Source of the DNA: Chamaecyparis obtusa
Taxonomy: Eukaryota > Streptophyta > Pinopsida > Cupressales > Cupressaceae
Direction: 5' to 3'
Length of the DNA: 64,000 nucleotides
Assembly: GCA_027943335.1 (NCBI GenBank)
Contig: BSBK01006384.1
Location: forward strand, 62,001 to 126,000
Position numbers and translations under genes: made by a program
The notes under the pieces: model-generated
Told to the model about the DNA's origin: nothing
Seen by the model: only the letters and a program-made list of their open reading frames with translations
The model's database searches: none
In this document: one piece after another, positions 11,601-22,124 of the stretch
Numbering within the stretch: the first letter of the stretch is position 1
Layout: the number at the start of each line of letters is the position of its first letter

Positions 11601-12761
11601 CCCACATGGTTTACCAAAGAAGTGCAGCCAAGGGTCAGAGTATACACTGATGATGAGGTTGACATGACCATGCTACGGCATGCTTTCCACCAAATGGCAC
11701 TAGTTCCCCGAGCAAGGAGAATCTGTTATGTAACACAAGACCAAACGGGGAGGTGGAAAGCGCAAGTGGTTGTTCCTATGATGGATTTTGGTGTAAATGA
11801 GATCACTCCAAATGATTATGTGTTGGAGGAGGTAGACTTGGGGAAACCAACTAGGGAAGGTAGAAAAACCTTGGCTACTTTGGGCTTGAAGCATGCTCTA
11901 GGCTTCATGAATAAAGATGAGGAAATGATAAAAGCTCTGGAAGAGAAAAATGAAGCTATGAAGAAATTCATTCTGAAGATAGCGGGTCCAATTGACCCTA
12001 ATAACCCTGAAGCCTCATTAAAGGAAATTTTAGAGAAGAAGGGGGATATAGATACAAATGTTCCACATTCTTTTGTACAGGCTTGTGCTGAGTGGAAGAT
12101 GGATTTTGAGTAGTTTGCTACCTTATCTCTCAGGAGGATCCTAAGGCCCTTTTGGAACATTTTGGTAGGAATAACTTCTTTAGTGGAGATCATGAGTGAA
12201 GAAGATGGTGTAGAAGAGACCATCCTCAACTGGCAAAAAGTGTTGGATGAGCTAATAATGATAAGAAAGAAATGTTTCTAGATTTTGATGAAGATATATG
12301 AAGGGGTGAAATTCGATAATTTTGAAGAATGGATCCAAGAGAGAGTAATGACATTGGCTGTATTTGAAAAGATTCTCAAGAGGTTGAACAAGAGAAGGGA
12401 TGATAGCACACTTTTTGCAAAGGAGCTGCAAGAATTCTTTGAGGGCTTGGATCTAGATTTGTTTGATGAAGATGATGATAAAACTATGCATTCATTAAAT
12501 GACATCATCGATCAATACCTAGGCATATTTTGAGGGGTGAAATCCAAAGAAGACCTCCTACAGATGTTCTACCAAAAGGAGGAAATTTAGAAAATGCTAT
12601 CTCAAGAGGAAGAAATAAAGGCTTTTGCAAAGGAATTGATTAACTTCAGAGATAGGAAAAAAGAGATCGTTCAAGGGATCAAGATGTCAGAATTTGATGA
12701 GGTGCTGGAGATAGTAGATAGGTTCAAGAAAGCACATCCAAAAGTTCCTCCTAGCCAGTGA
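8692..12761 (+). pseudogene. LORF-A, copy 1: long ORF inside the 5' LTR of element A
   Basis: ATG at 8692 (MAKKVVASPAMKYQFKGY) is matched by the second copy at 23008. After one base lost near 8840, a single frame runs to TGA at 12759, corresponding to about 1,356 residues before decay. Visible parts: N-terminal helical domain (residues about 75-360) with GEVVMDLRPNNIEHVFHLP, WPFTLYP, VRKDFF and AFYIQFWAFTYIQ; basic patches YKRKRG and KKRRIMDDD (about 630-680); a Pro/Ser/Thr-rich stretch (about 780-865); a Glu-rich acidic stretch (about 865-950); and a helical, charged C-terminus. There are no gag, protease, RT, RNase H or integrase motifs. Stops include TAG 8919, TAA 9510, TAG 9777, TAG 9825, TAG 10905 and TAG 12111, all intact Gln or Trp codons in copy 2. 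TAG at 10266, 10758 and 11017 and TGA at 12531 are shared by both copies. Function unknown; the GE...L...I..VF.LP pattern faintly recalls the plant mobile domain. Confidence 0.8.
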
Positions 12762-13344
12762 GCCTCCAGTTCAAAACCTGCCAAATTTTGTGTACGGGAA
12801 ATTTAGTTTTGACACTTAGCCAATTTTGCAGTGCCTGATTTTTGGTATTTCAGCCATAAGGAGTTTTCAGCCACCGACAAGTCCAACAAGTCCAAAATTT
12901 TGGAGATAAAGGACTTGGTACTTAGTCAATTTTGGGTCTTGAGTTTTTTAGACCAACTATTAGGATTTGGGCATTTTTTGGCACGTCTGAAATTTAACTC
13001 CATTTATCTCAGAGATCACTTTCCAGTCATCTGGGCTTTCTTTTTGGGATCATTTGTGCATGATTTTGGGATCTCTTTTAGTTAGGTCCATGTGGAGAAG
13101 CTAGAACCAAGGGTCAAGGGCGCAAACATGAAGATTATCCAGTGCATGCACAAGTTCCAGCTCCATTTTTTAGTCATCTAATGTATAACTTGTTCAAATA
13201 TTTGTAATGCATGAGAATTAATTCCATGCTAGGATAGTTTAGCTAAGCTTTAGAAGTAGTTTCTTTAATGCAAGCTTTAGTTTAGATTTACTTTCAAGTT
13301 TTAGTTAAGGCTAAACCCTAGCTGTGAAAATAAGAGCCCAACTC
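12762..13344 (+). other. LTR A region between LORF stop and second TATA box
   Basis: Non-coding in both LTR copies. It contains TTTTGGC/TTTCGGC-type motifs like those upstream of the LORF. A short open frame at 12831-13085 is not maintained at equal length in the other LTR. Confidence 0.5.
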
Positions 13345-13361
13345 TATAAATTATAATAAAA
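13345..13361 (+). promoter_or_regulatory. TATA box 2 / AATAAA signal of LTR A
   Basis: CTATAAATTATAATAAAACAATG is kept in the 3' LTR (34138 onward, one change). It could be the promoter of the genomic RNA, the poly(A) signal of the LORF transcript, or both. Its position 580 bp after the LORF stop and 800 bp before the LTR end fits a conventional U3/R border. Confidence 0.5.
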
Positions 13362-14168
13362 CAATGTAATGATGGTCAACTTGATGATTAATACAACAAA
13401 TACAATTGGTGCTTCATTCATGGTGTGATTTATCTACTATCTATGCAAAATTTATGAATGTGTGATTTGCTAATTCTTTATTTCAAAGAGCCAATTGGTT
13501 GTTTAATGATTTTGAATCTTTTAGTTTGGTGTTTGCTGGTATTACATTGCTGTGTTGTGATGAATTTCTTGAGAAGATTATTCTTTGGTGCTTGAAGATT
13601 AACTTGTCTCACGTGTGCACACATCCAGGGTGGCTTCGTGATTTGATGAGTTTTGACTTATCATACGTCTGCATTTGTTCAATTCTGTTGATGATTGCAT
13701 CCATTCAGCTGAAGATTGTGACATGATCTGATCTTTTTTTTTGGGGTTTCTTCACCTTCTTGGTTATTTAATTCACATGGTGGTGTGATGCTAGCATATG
13801 TCCATTAGATTTCTTTTTAGTAATTTCATTAAAATCTCTTGTTACCCTACATTTCCTAAACCTCTTTGCAAGTTACTTTTAGTAATTAATTAAATTAGCA
13901 TTGCTTTGATTCTTAAATCTGAAAATCGTACCAAAAAAGAAGAGAACTTTTGGTTTCCTAAAGTTTTTTTTGCAGTTTCCCTAGAGAGAAGAACCAGCAA
14001 AGGCCTCCTTGTTAACAAATTCACATTTTTCTTCCATTGAGCTATCCAAGTGGTTGAGACCCATCCCAAAGGAACCTTGAGATTGATTCCATCAGTCTTC
14101 CAAGAGGGGAAGTTGCTCACGTAAATTCCTAGCCGTTGTCATCATGTAAAAATGATGCTCAACAAAAG

Positions 14169-14186
14169 TGGTGCTAGAAGGAGGGC
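14169..14186 (+). other. Primer-binding site of element A
   Basis: TGGTGCTAGAAGGAGGGC begins 4 bp after the LTR end CAACA. It starts with the TGG complementary to the tRNA CCA end. I did not identify the tRNA with certainty. Confidence 0.65.
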
Positions 14187-14289
14187 CCTCAAAAGGGACA
14201 CCCTGGAATATTGGATTATTCTCTCTCGAGAGATTTTAATGACTCCTTAGATCTTCACCCAACAAAGGGGAGTTCCTTGAATTTATAGA

Positions 14290-16130
14290 GTTTCACAGAC
14301 CTTGTAGTAGCAAAAAAAATCACGAAGAGGATACTTCAGATCATTCGAATCTTCCTCCAATTCCAACCATTGTTGCCTCACCTGTTGCTCCTCCACCATC
14401 GGCTCCAATGGAATTTTTTGAAAATGCTCAAAGTTCACCATTGAACTTATAGGGATAGCTCCATCAGCTGCCCAAAAATCCTAAGAAATTATGCCCACGT
14501 TTCTTCTATGGAGAATCCAGGATAGCAGAAGAACATGTTCACATGTTCAAGGAACTATGCAATCGGAAAGAGATTGCTCATCAAGACGTCGTGTGCCACC
14601 TTTTCCCCTACACATTGGGGGAGTTTGCATATAATTAGTATCTGAATTTTTCACGAGGATTCATTACTACCTGGGGGGAATTTGAAATAGAGTTCCTAAA
14701 TCAATTCAAATTGTATGTAGATCTGACAACTCTTCATCACCAATTCATCTCGGTGAGAAAAGACCTCAATGAATCAATCGGTATGTTCAATCACTATTTT
14801 CACAAGATGTACTAGAAGCTTGAAGCTTCATACAATGTGCTAGTCAGTGTTGCCATACAAGTGTACTTGTGCACCTTAGACCCACTAACATCTATATTCT
14901 TGAAAAGGCTACCTCTGGGAGATATTGACACTTTGGAGAAAGTGTGTGATGAAGCTATCTTGTTCACCCAACAAATGGACCCACAAGCGGGTGGGAATTA
15001 TGGCATCCCACCAACATTGGGGAACACTATTGTGACTAGTCCATTTGTAGAAAAAAATTAACTTCAAATGCAACAAACCCCAAGGATCAATCTGGTATCG
15101 GCTCCGTATGTTGCTGCCCCACCGTTGGCCATCACTTACCCTGTATATGATATGCACAGGGCTACCTTGTGTGAACAAAAGGTCACTGTCCAAAATGAAC
15201 CAGATCAAGCTCTAGTAAATGAGTTAGATTCCATGAAGAAGACATTTTCCTAGTTGACCGAAGAGATCACCCAGATGAATCTCAACCCAACTCTGAATCA
15301 AGGAAACTATCCACGGTCAGCTACTACCCTGAATACCTACTCTCAAAACCAGAATCGTAATTATGGCAATTACAACAACAAAAATAATAACAATGGAGGA
15401 GGTTATGGGAATGGATCTCAAGACAAACAATTTGGGCAACAAAGGATGAATAGGACATGGAATATGCATCTAAATAATGGTAGTATCTTTGCAGACAATG
15501 CCAATTTCTTTAGTTCGTCAAAAACTAGCTATGCCCAAGGTCCCGGGATGCATCAACCAGATTATGAATATAGGGGGGAGTCTAAAAATCAACAAACTTA
15601 GGATCTTGAGAGTTCCCATGCCCATTTTAGTGCCATGGCTTTTGATTCATATGATCCAAGTTCGGATAGAACTTCGGTCGATAACACTTCAGAGGAAGAG
15701 TTTGTCTTCCTATTCAACCAAGAAAACCAACCGGAGTATTACAAAGTCCATGTTTTCCAGAGCAACAACAAAAATACCTATAAGTTGAGAAGCTAAAGAG
15801 AGTCATTGAAAGATGGCATTCCTCCAGGGATGTATCCTACTCCACCCGATCCAAAGGCCAGTAACAATCCTACGCCTCCAAAGGGTCCTGGTGCCACTTT
15901 TGTTTAGACCACACAACAGCAACCTACCGTATTGAGGAATCCAGTCTGGGCCAATGAGAAATATAGTGTGGTAGAGGAACTAAAGAAAGTTAGAATGAAT
16001 ATGTCAATGTATGATATGTTGCAGAGTTGTCCCACTCAGAGAGAAGCTCTCCTGAAGTCTTTGGATCATTCCAAATCAGCCTCATCCAGCAATAACACCA
16101 AGAATGTGACTAATGTAAATATTGCAGAGG
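14290..16130 (+). pseudogene. gag of element A, broken
   Basis: Frame-2 reading, interrupted mostly by TAG (for example at 14635-14637, 14813-14815, 15599-15601). The Gag domain lies at about 14460-14980: CPRFFYGESRIAEEHVHMF, then WGEFEIEFLNQFK and the PLGDIDTLEKVCDEA helix. It is followed by an Asn/Gly/Gln-rich low-complexity part (15340-15450) and a Pro-rich link (15820-15910, GMYPTPPDPKA). No CCHC knuckle is visible. It would encode the capsid protein that packages the RNA. The start is uncertain; the first frame-2 coding-like residues appear near 14300 with a Pro-rich N-terminus. Confidence 0.75.
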
Positions 16131-16480
16131 CGATGTCAACTATGTTCAAAGATAGGGTAGAAGTGCCCCCATTCCTATTAAGCCTCAAAATATTTGGAAA
16201 GAACCTACATAATTGCCTAATCAACTTAGGTGCTTCGTGTAATGTGATGCCATTGTCCATATGTCCAAAGTTAGGAATGAATCCTTAGCCAACCAATCGC
16301 GTGGTGATCTAGCTTGATAAAATGGAAGTCAAAGTCATCGAGGTTTTGAAGGACAGATGTATTCAATTGACAGCCAACCCTAGGATCCAAGATTGCATCG
16401 ATGTTCATGTAGTAGACATCCTAGAGACTTATGGCATGCTACTCAGCTGAGAATGGACCTGATCTCTGAGAGGGTGGTTC
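16131..16480 (+). pseudogene. Aspartic protease of element A, active-site Asp lost
   Basis: The frame continues from gag: EVPPFLLSLKIFGKNLHN, then CLINLGASCNVMPLSICPKLG and later VVDILETYGMLLS. Tat/Athila proteases have D-L/S-G-A at the active site; here the Asp codon is AAC (Asn), a G-to-A change. Several TAG/TGA stops follow (16286, 16310, 16448, 16460). The enzyme would have cut Gag-Pol, but this copy cannot. Confidence 0.75.
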
Positions 16481-17239
16481 TCTATGGACTTGACCCAACT
16501 TTGGTTGCCATGGAAGGGGCACAATAACCAGATTAAGATAGATGCAGAGCCCAAGCTCAAACAAATGATAACCGAGTACAACACCCCAAATAAAATTTTT
16601 ATTCTCACAAGCTAACCTGGGAGTGTACCATTTTGATAAGGCATTCATATTTCAGCTCAAGGAAGAAGAAGACTCAGATAGTAGCCCTATTCAAGGTTTG
16701 ATAGATGTCCAAATCCTTGAAGAGATTCTCACGGAATTCATAAATGGTATGAAAAAGAATATGAGACATCTGGGCTAAGATGCTGATCCCAACATACTAA
16801 TGCTTCACCGGTATTGTCGTCTTCATTGGACAAACCACTCAGAGTTTACATGCCAAGATTGCCAAGAGGTGGTGGTCCAAGTTATGAACCAGATACCAGA
16901 CTTATCCAAACCTCCACAAAATATGGTAACATGTTCAAGTGAGGTGGATTCTCCCCTTAGCAAAGAACCTTAGGGTCCTATGACTGAATGCTTTATACAA
17001 GAGGAGTGGAGCTCTTCTGATGACTGTTTCCTACCTCCGTGCCACGAGGTTTGGCACAATGTCAAGAACAAACAAAAGATGAAGTGGGTCCCACTTTCAA
17101 AAAGAGAAATATTAGATGAAGGAGAGATGGAAACTCCAGTAAAGAAGGCATGTCATTGCTTACGGCCCCTCTAGAACCCCAAACCAAGACTCCTATGCCG
17201 GAAGTAGTCCCGGAACCCCAAGTCAAGACATCTTCCAAC

Positions 17240-17612
17240 AAAAATCATTCAGTATGGAAACTTCGGTTCGATGGCTCCAAGTGCAAGCTGGGAGCAGGAG
17301 TTGGGATCAAATTAGTTAACCCTCGTGGGGGTTCATACTATGATACCTACTGGTTGCAATTCTAATACACTAACAATGTTGTCGAGTATGAGGCTCTAAC
17401 TCATGGCCTCCTCCTAGCCCACAAAAAGAAAGTCAAAGCAATAATAGTGGAAGGTGACTCACAATTGATAGTCCAACAAATCAAGAGCTAGTATTCCTGC
17501 ACTAACAAATGATTGGTCTTGTACCGCAACTGCATCTAGGACCTAATCAAAGACTTTGAAGCCTTTAACATTTAGAGCGTCCCAAGGAGAAAGAATACTA
17601 TCACCAACACTT
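17240..17612 (+). pseudogene. Additional RNase H (aRH-like) of element A, upstream of RT
   Basis: Frame 2 reads WKLRFDGSKCKLGAGVGIKL, then NNVVEYEALTHGLLLAHKK and AIIVEGDSQLIVQQIK. These match the archaeal-like second RNase H of plant Tat elements (F-D-G-S..., NN.(A/V)EYEAL, GDSQL; the three acidic residues D, E and D are visible). It lies between protease and RT rather than after the RT-linked RNase H. Stops (TAA 17363, TAG 17489) break it. The stretch 16480-17240 before it is degenerate pol linker with frame changes. Confidence 0.75.
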
Positions 17613-17617
17613 TAGCA

Positions 17618-18850
17618 GTGTCTGCAAGTTCCCTAGAATTGCTAGAAAAATCCAAATTGAAAAAATTCTCTGTGGAACTTGTGGTTGTACTGGCTGTCCC
17701 TGACAACATCAAAAACTTCCAGGTATTTCAAGATGATCAACAAATCTTGGAATTCATTATGAACGTAGGGATCTTTGACAAGCAGAGCATTAATGAAGAA
17801 GAAGATGAAATAGAGGGGTCTGATGACTTAGGGATTTTGAACTTGAAAACAAATTCCATTCTGAAAGGTATGGTAGCTCTAGAGAGAATTTTTGATAAAG
17901 ATGAACATGCCCGAGAAAGAGGAAAAACACTAGTCATGGGCGGAGATGATTGCAAGCTTTACAACTTGGGTACACAACTTGAACCCAGGGAGGTCCGTAT
18001 AGGCAAAGTTGGCACACCAGAGGAAAATAAATAGATGGTCAAGCTACTCATTGAATACAAAGATGTCATAGCATGGTGCTATGAGGATTTGAAAACCTAT
18101 GACCCCAGTGTTATTGTCCACAACATCCCACTGAACCCAGATGCTAAACCTTTCCACCAGAGGCAAAGACCAGTTTACCCCATAATCGAGTGAGTAATTC
18201 AAAAGGAAGTACAGAAGTTGCTTGATGCCAAGATAATTTTTCCCATTCAGAATTCAACTTGGGTCACCAATCTTGTCCCTGTAAGAAAGAAAAGTGGAGA
18301 GGTTCAGCTCTGTGTGGACTTTATAAATTTGAACAGATCCTCTCAGAAGGACAACTATCCTTTGCCTTCTCTAGATGAAGTGTAACAGGTGGTCAATGGT
18401 TCCCAAATGATGTCCTTTTTGGATGGCTACTCAAGGTACAACCAAGTCATGATGAAGGAAGAAGACTACCTAAAAATAGCCTTCACTACAAAATGGGGAA
18501 CATTTGCCTATTGCCACATGTCGTTTGGTCTGATCAACGTAGGAGCTACTTTCCAATGGGCTATGGATGAGGCATTCAAGGGTCTGGTCAACAAGTGTAT
18601 TTTTATATATGTAGATGACCTCATAATTTTCTCCAGGAATCAGGCAGATCACATTGAAGATTTGTGAAAGATTTCAAAGAGGTGTCAACGTTATGGGATT
18701 TCTTTGAATCCTAAGAAGTGTGTCTTTGCAGTAACTCAAGGAAAAATTCTCGAGCACATTATATCTGAGGCAGGCATCTCAATTGACCCCGAAAGGGTCA
18801 AAGCTATCCTCAAACTGGTTCCACCAAATAGCTGGAAAGAATTGATCCTT
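17618..18850 (+). pseudogene. Reverse transcriptase of element A
   Basis: After a linker (17618-18034) the RT begins at about 18040 with LIEYKDVIAW. It continues with LVPVRKKSGEVQLCVDF, FLDGYSRYNQ, MSFGLINVGATFQ and the catalytic IYVDDLIIFS (YVDD at 18608-18619), then GISLNPKKC. Stops: TAA at 18383 and TGA at 18665, with one frameshift near 18845. This is typical Ty3/gypsy RT order and spacing. It would copy the element RNA into DNA. Confidence 0.85.
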
Positions 18851-19340
18851 TTTTGGGAAAATTAACTTTGTCAGGAAGTTCATTAGTGGTTTTGCAGAGA
18901 TAGTGCATCCTTTAAATGATATGTTGAAGAAGGATGCTAAAATCGAATGGAGTGCCCTGGCAAAAGAGGCCTTCAAAGAAATTAAGACATCCATTGCCAT
19001 TACTCCAATCTTGGTCAATCCTGATTATCTTCTACCATTTAAAGTTTACTCATTTTCTTCGGAACATTCATGTGTAGGAATCCTCACGCAGAAGAAAGAA
19101 GGTGAAGATGAAAGGCCAATCGCTTTCATGAGTTTCTCACTGAAGAATGAAGAACTCAAATATCCTAATTTGGATAAAAAATATTTTGCCTTGGTCAAGG
19201 CTGTCAAGAAATTTAGGCACTACATAATTTAGAGTAAGGTCGTTGCTATTGTTCCAGATCTAGCTGTCAAATCCTTACTAATGCAAAATGAACTCAGAGA
19301 ATGAAGAGGAAAATGGATGGAAATATTGTAGGAATTTGAC
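18851..19340 (+). pseudogene. RT-linked RNase H of element A
   Basis: Frame 3 reads KINFVRKFISGFAE, EIKTSIAITPILVNPDYLL, FSSEHSCVGILTQKK, PIAFMSFSLKNEELKY and YFALVKAVKKFRHYI. This is the usual gypsy tether plus RNase H. In related elements the motif is Y-x-D-AS, while here YSFSSEHS has lost the first acidic residue. It ends in stops after 19230. Confidence 0.75.
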
Positions 19341-19589
19341 ATTGAGATCCAACTAATGAAATTAGTGAGAGGTCAAGGCCTCACCAAGATGATGGCTAAA
19401 ATAGAACAAGGTTTGGTGTGCCAGGAGTACACCAATGAAGGAATAGTCACTGACATATGGTATCAAGACATAGTCTACTACTTGCTGCAAAATTTTTGTC
19501 CAGATGGATTGAATGGTTCCCAATGGAGAGCACTTAAGAATAAGAGAATTTCATACATGCTAAAAAATGGGAAGCTCTAAAAATGCAAT

Positions 19590-20711
19590 TATGATGGATT
19601 GTATCTATGATGTTTAGATCGAACAAAAGCTAAGCTAGTTCTCACCAAATTTTATGATAAGTATGGTACTAGACATGGATCGATAGAAGCTACAGCTCAT
19701 CAGATACTAAGATCCGGCTATTACTGGCCAACTTTGTTCAAAGATACTCATGAGCATGTGTGCACTTGCCATGTTTGCCAAACTAGTGCCATTCGAGAAA
19801 GACATCCGACAATGCCCTTACAACCGGTATATGAAGTGCATTCATTCACCCAATGGGGGTTGGATTTTGTGGGAATGATCAATCCTCCATCCTCGGCAGG
19901 CCACCGATACATCTTGATTACAACTGATTACTGTACGCGCTAGATAAAGGCACAGGTTATCAAAAATTGTACCACTGAGGTGATCACCAAATTCATAGAA
20001 GAGTTCATCATCATGAGGTTTGGCATGCCTTTTTTCCTGGTATGTGACAATGCCCCCTACTTTTCATCTGTAAGTCTCATTCAATGGGCCTTCGAGAACT
20101 AGGTAATTCTAAAGTTCTCATCCAATTACTACCTGCAAGGGAATGGAGTTGCTGAGTCAACCAACAAGAACTTGAAAATGGTAATCAAGCACCTTTTGGA
20201 TGACAATCCTAGAGACTAGCACACCCAATTGAAATATGCTCTATGGATAGATCATGTGAGAGTCAAGAATGCCCTAGGGACCTCTCCCTACCAGTTAGTT
20301 TACGGCCTGCAGCCCATCTTTTTGATGAACCTAAAAATACCAATCTTGAGATTCATGGATCAATACGTCAAGGGTGAGGATCGGGTGTAGATTCACCTCA
20401 TGAATTTGTTGAACCTTGAAGAAAAATGAACTATGGCCTTGGAACACGTAGCCAAACATCAAGTTGTTGTCAAGTGATGGTTTGACAAAAGAGCCACCAT
20501 AAAAGCCTTCTGAATTTCTGATCTGGTCCTAATGTGGGACAAAGCAAAAGAAAAACTAGGTAGCCACACCAAGTTCCAATGTTTGTGGATAGGCCCATTC
20601 CAGATCGCTGAGATCCTGGGAGAGAATACCTTTTGGATTAGCTCTCTTGACAGAGAATTGGTCCTATTACTAGTCAATGACTAGTTTTTGAAGCATTATT
20701 TTGGGTCTTGA
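19590..20711 (+). pseudogene. Integrase of element A
   Basis: Frame 3 throughout. A zinc-binding part reads CTCHVCQTSAIRERHP (about 19760). The DDE core has GLDFVGMINPP (D about 19865), CDNAPYFSS (D about 20048) and VAESTNKNLK (E about 20152), then TSPYQLVYG. The C-terminal domain reads VLMWDKAKEKLGSHTKFQC and IGPFQI. Stops are mainly TAG (19941, 20100, 20217 and others). It would insert the cDNA. Confidence 0.85.
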
Positions 20712-21735
20712 TTGGCCCCTTGTACTTTACTATATATGCTTGTAATATATTGTCTTTTCTTGGTTCACAGTCAGTCTTGTCATCCATGTCTTTAGGTCTT
20801 TGTTGTAGGAGGTCAGTGCTTTCAATTTTAGTGGTCCATTCAGGTAGCCCAAGCAATGAGTAAAGCTTATCATGGTCTAAACCTCAGAAGTAGTTATGTC
20901 TTGCAGTGAGCTGGGGACAGTGATCAGAGGTAAGGTTATTTCTTTTCAGACTCTTCAGGAAAGTGTACTAGAATCAACCATCCTCACCACTTAAATGCAT
21001 TTAAGAGGAAAACCTGAGCCACGAGCTTCTCAAAATAGGATCCCAAATCTACGCCGAGAGATACCCATGGTCATGAAGGAAGCCTGAAAGTTAGAACCCT
21101 TTCTTGACTAAAATGTAGAATAAAAGAAAAGAGCAAGAGAATAAAAAGGAGGAACCCATAAAGATGAGATAAACAAAGGAATACTTGAAACTAGGACAAC
21201 ATAGTCTAAGTGCTGCCCCAGTTTTCCAAAAAAAAAAAAGAGAAAGAGCAATGAAGGATGTATTTTTAAAAAGCTACAAGGAGCATCGAAGCAGTCCACA
21301 TTGAACAAAATTTGTTGACAACTGGATGCTTTCAAAAGGATCTCCTTAAAAAGTGAAACAAATCGAGTCTAAGAGCCCTCCTATGAAGTCTAAAACTTCT
21401 ACCAAAGCTTGTCTGCAATTGGGAAAGGGTGACTTTAGCAATCTCTATCGAGGCTCTTAACTTATGGTTGACTTTGGATTGGTGGGAAATGATCTGACAA
21501 GGATGGGATGATCATCAACGAGAGCTCATGGTGAAAGGTTTTTAGGGAAATTTGAACACACACACTCTCACACATTGGATGCGGATGTTATGGTTTTCTA
21601 AACCTTGGTAACGATAAGAAACATACTCGATCCAAAGATCTTCATACTCAGCTCATTGTGAATTGGGATTGTCTCCAAGTGGACTGGCTCTGGGAAGCTT
21701 TGGTTATTTTCCTTTCTTCATTTGTTTGGGCTATT
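20712..21735 (+). other. Untranslated 3' internal region of element A
   Basis: About 1 kb after the integrase stop with no supported coding frame. It ends at the 3' LTR without a visible purine run; the last bases are pyrimidine-rich (ttttcctttcttc). Confidence 0.6.
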
Positions 21736-22116
21736 TGTTGTGGTCCCACAGCCATGCTCCCCTAATGGACCTTATGGCCTTAGGGGCCCCCCTCTTGCTT
21801 TCTGCTTGTCTTACTTCTTACTATCTTTAGCATTGTTGTCCTTAGTTGTTTCAGTTTTTGGCATTTTTGGCCTTGTCGTCATTTTGCACTTTTGGATGTC
21901 TAAAAGCACGCAGAGGCCAGTGGAGCAAGTTGCACCAAAAATTGAATCTTTTGGCTCTGACTTCTTTTCAGACCTTTCAGAGGTCTGGAACCCCGAAGGT
22001 CCAACCCTCGCAAGGGAGTCAGCCTTTTGGGTGGTTCGACCCTTCGAAGGTCTGACAACCCTAAAAAGTTTGAAAGGTTGATACATGAGGTGCTTACATC
22101 AGCAACCCCGATAGCC

Positions 22117-22124
22117 TATAAAAG
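22117..22124 (+). promoter_or_regulatory. TATA box 1 of LTR A, second copy
   Basis: CCTATAAAAGG at the same LTR position as 7777. Confidence 0.6.

Larger units (their letters stand above)
7379..14164 (+). repeat. 5' LTR of element A (6.8 kb, contains LORF-A)
   Basis: Homology to the 3' LTR starts exactly at TGTTGTGGTCC (7379; 21736 in the other copy) and ends at GATGCTCAACA (14164; GATGCTCAATA at 34964). Right after it, at 14169, comes the PBS. Parts: a short U3-like start, TATA box at 7777, pyrimidine-rich leader, repeated TTTTGGCC/TTTCGGCC motifs (7940-8640), LORF-A (8692-12761), a second TATA-like box with AATAAA (13345-13361), and about 800 bp to the end. Confidence 0.9.

Noticed and set aside
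9063..12508. Antisense frames opposite LORF-A (for example 9063-9395, 10274-10582, 11816-12229)
   Set aside because: They are shadows of the plus-strand ORF; the partner LTR does not keep them, and they show no domain.
8692..12761. LORF-A as a host gene captured once or a host locus
   Set aside because: It is present in both LTRs at matching positions, and a homologue is present in both LTRs of element B.
20459..20856. Minus-strand frames over the integrase end
   Set aside because: They lie opposite the clear integrase C-terminal domain and have no recognisable motif.
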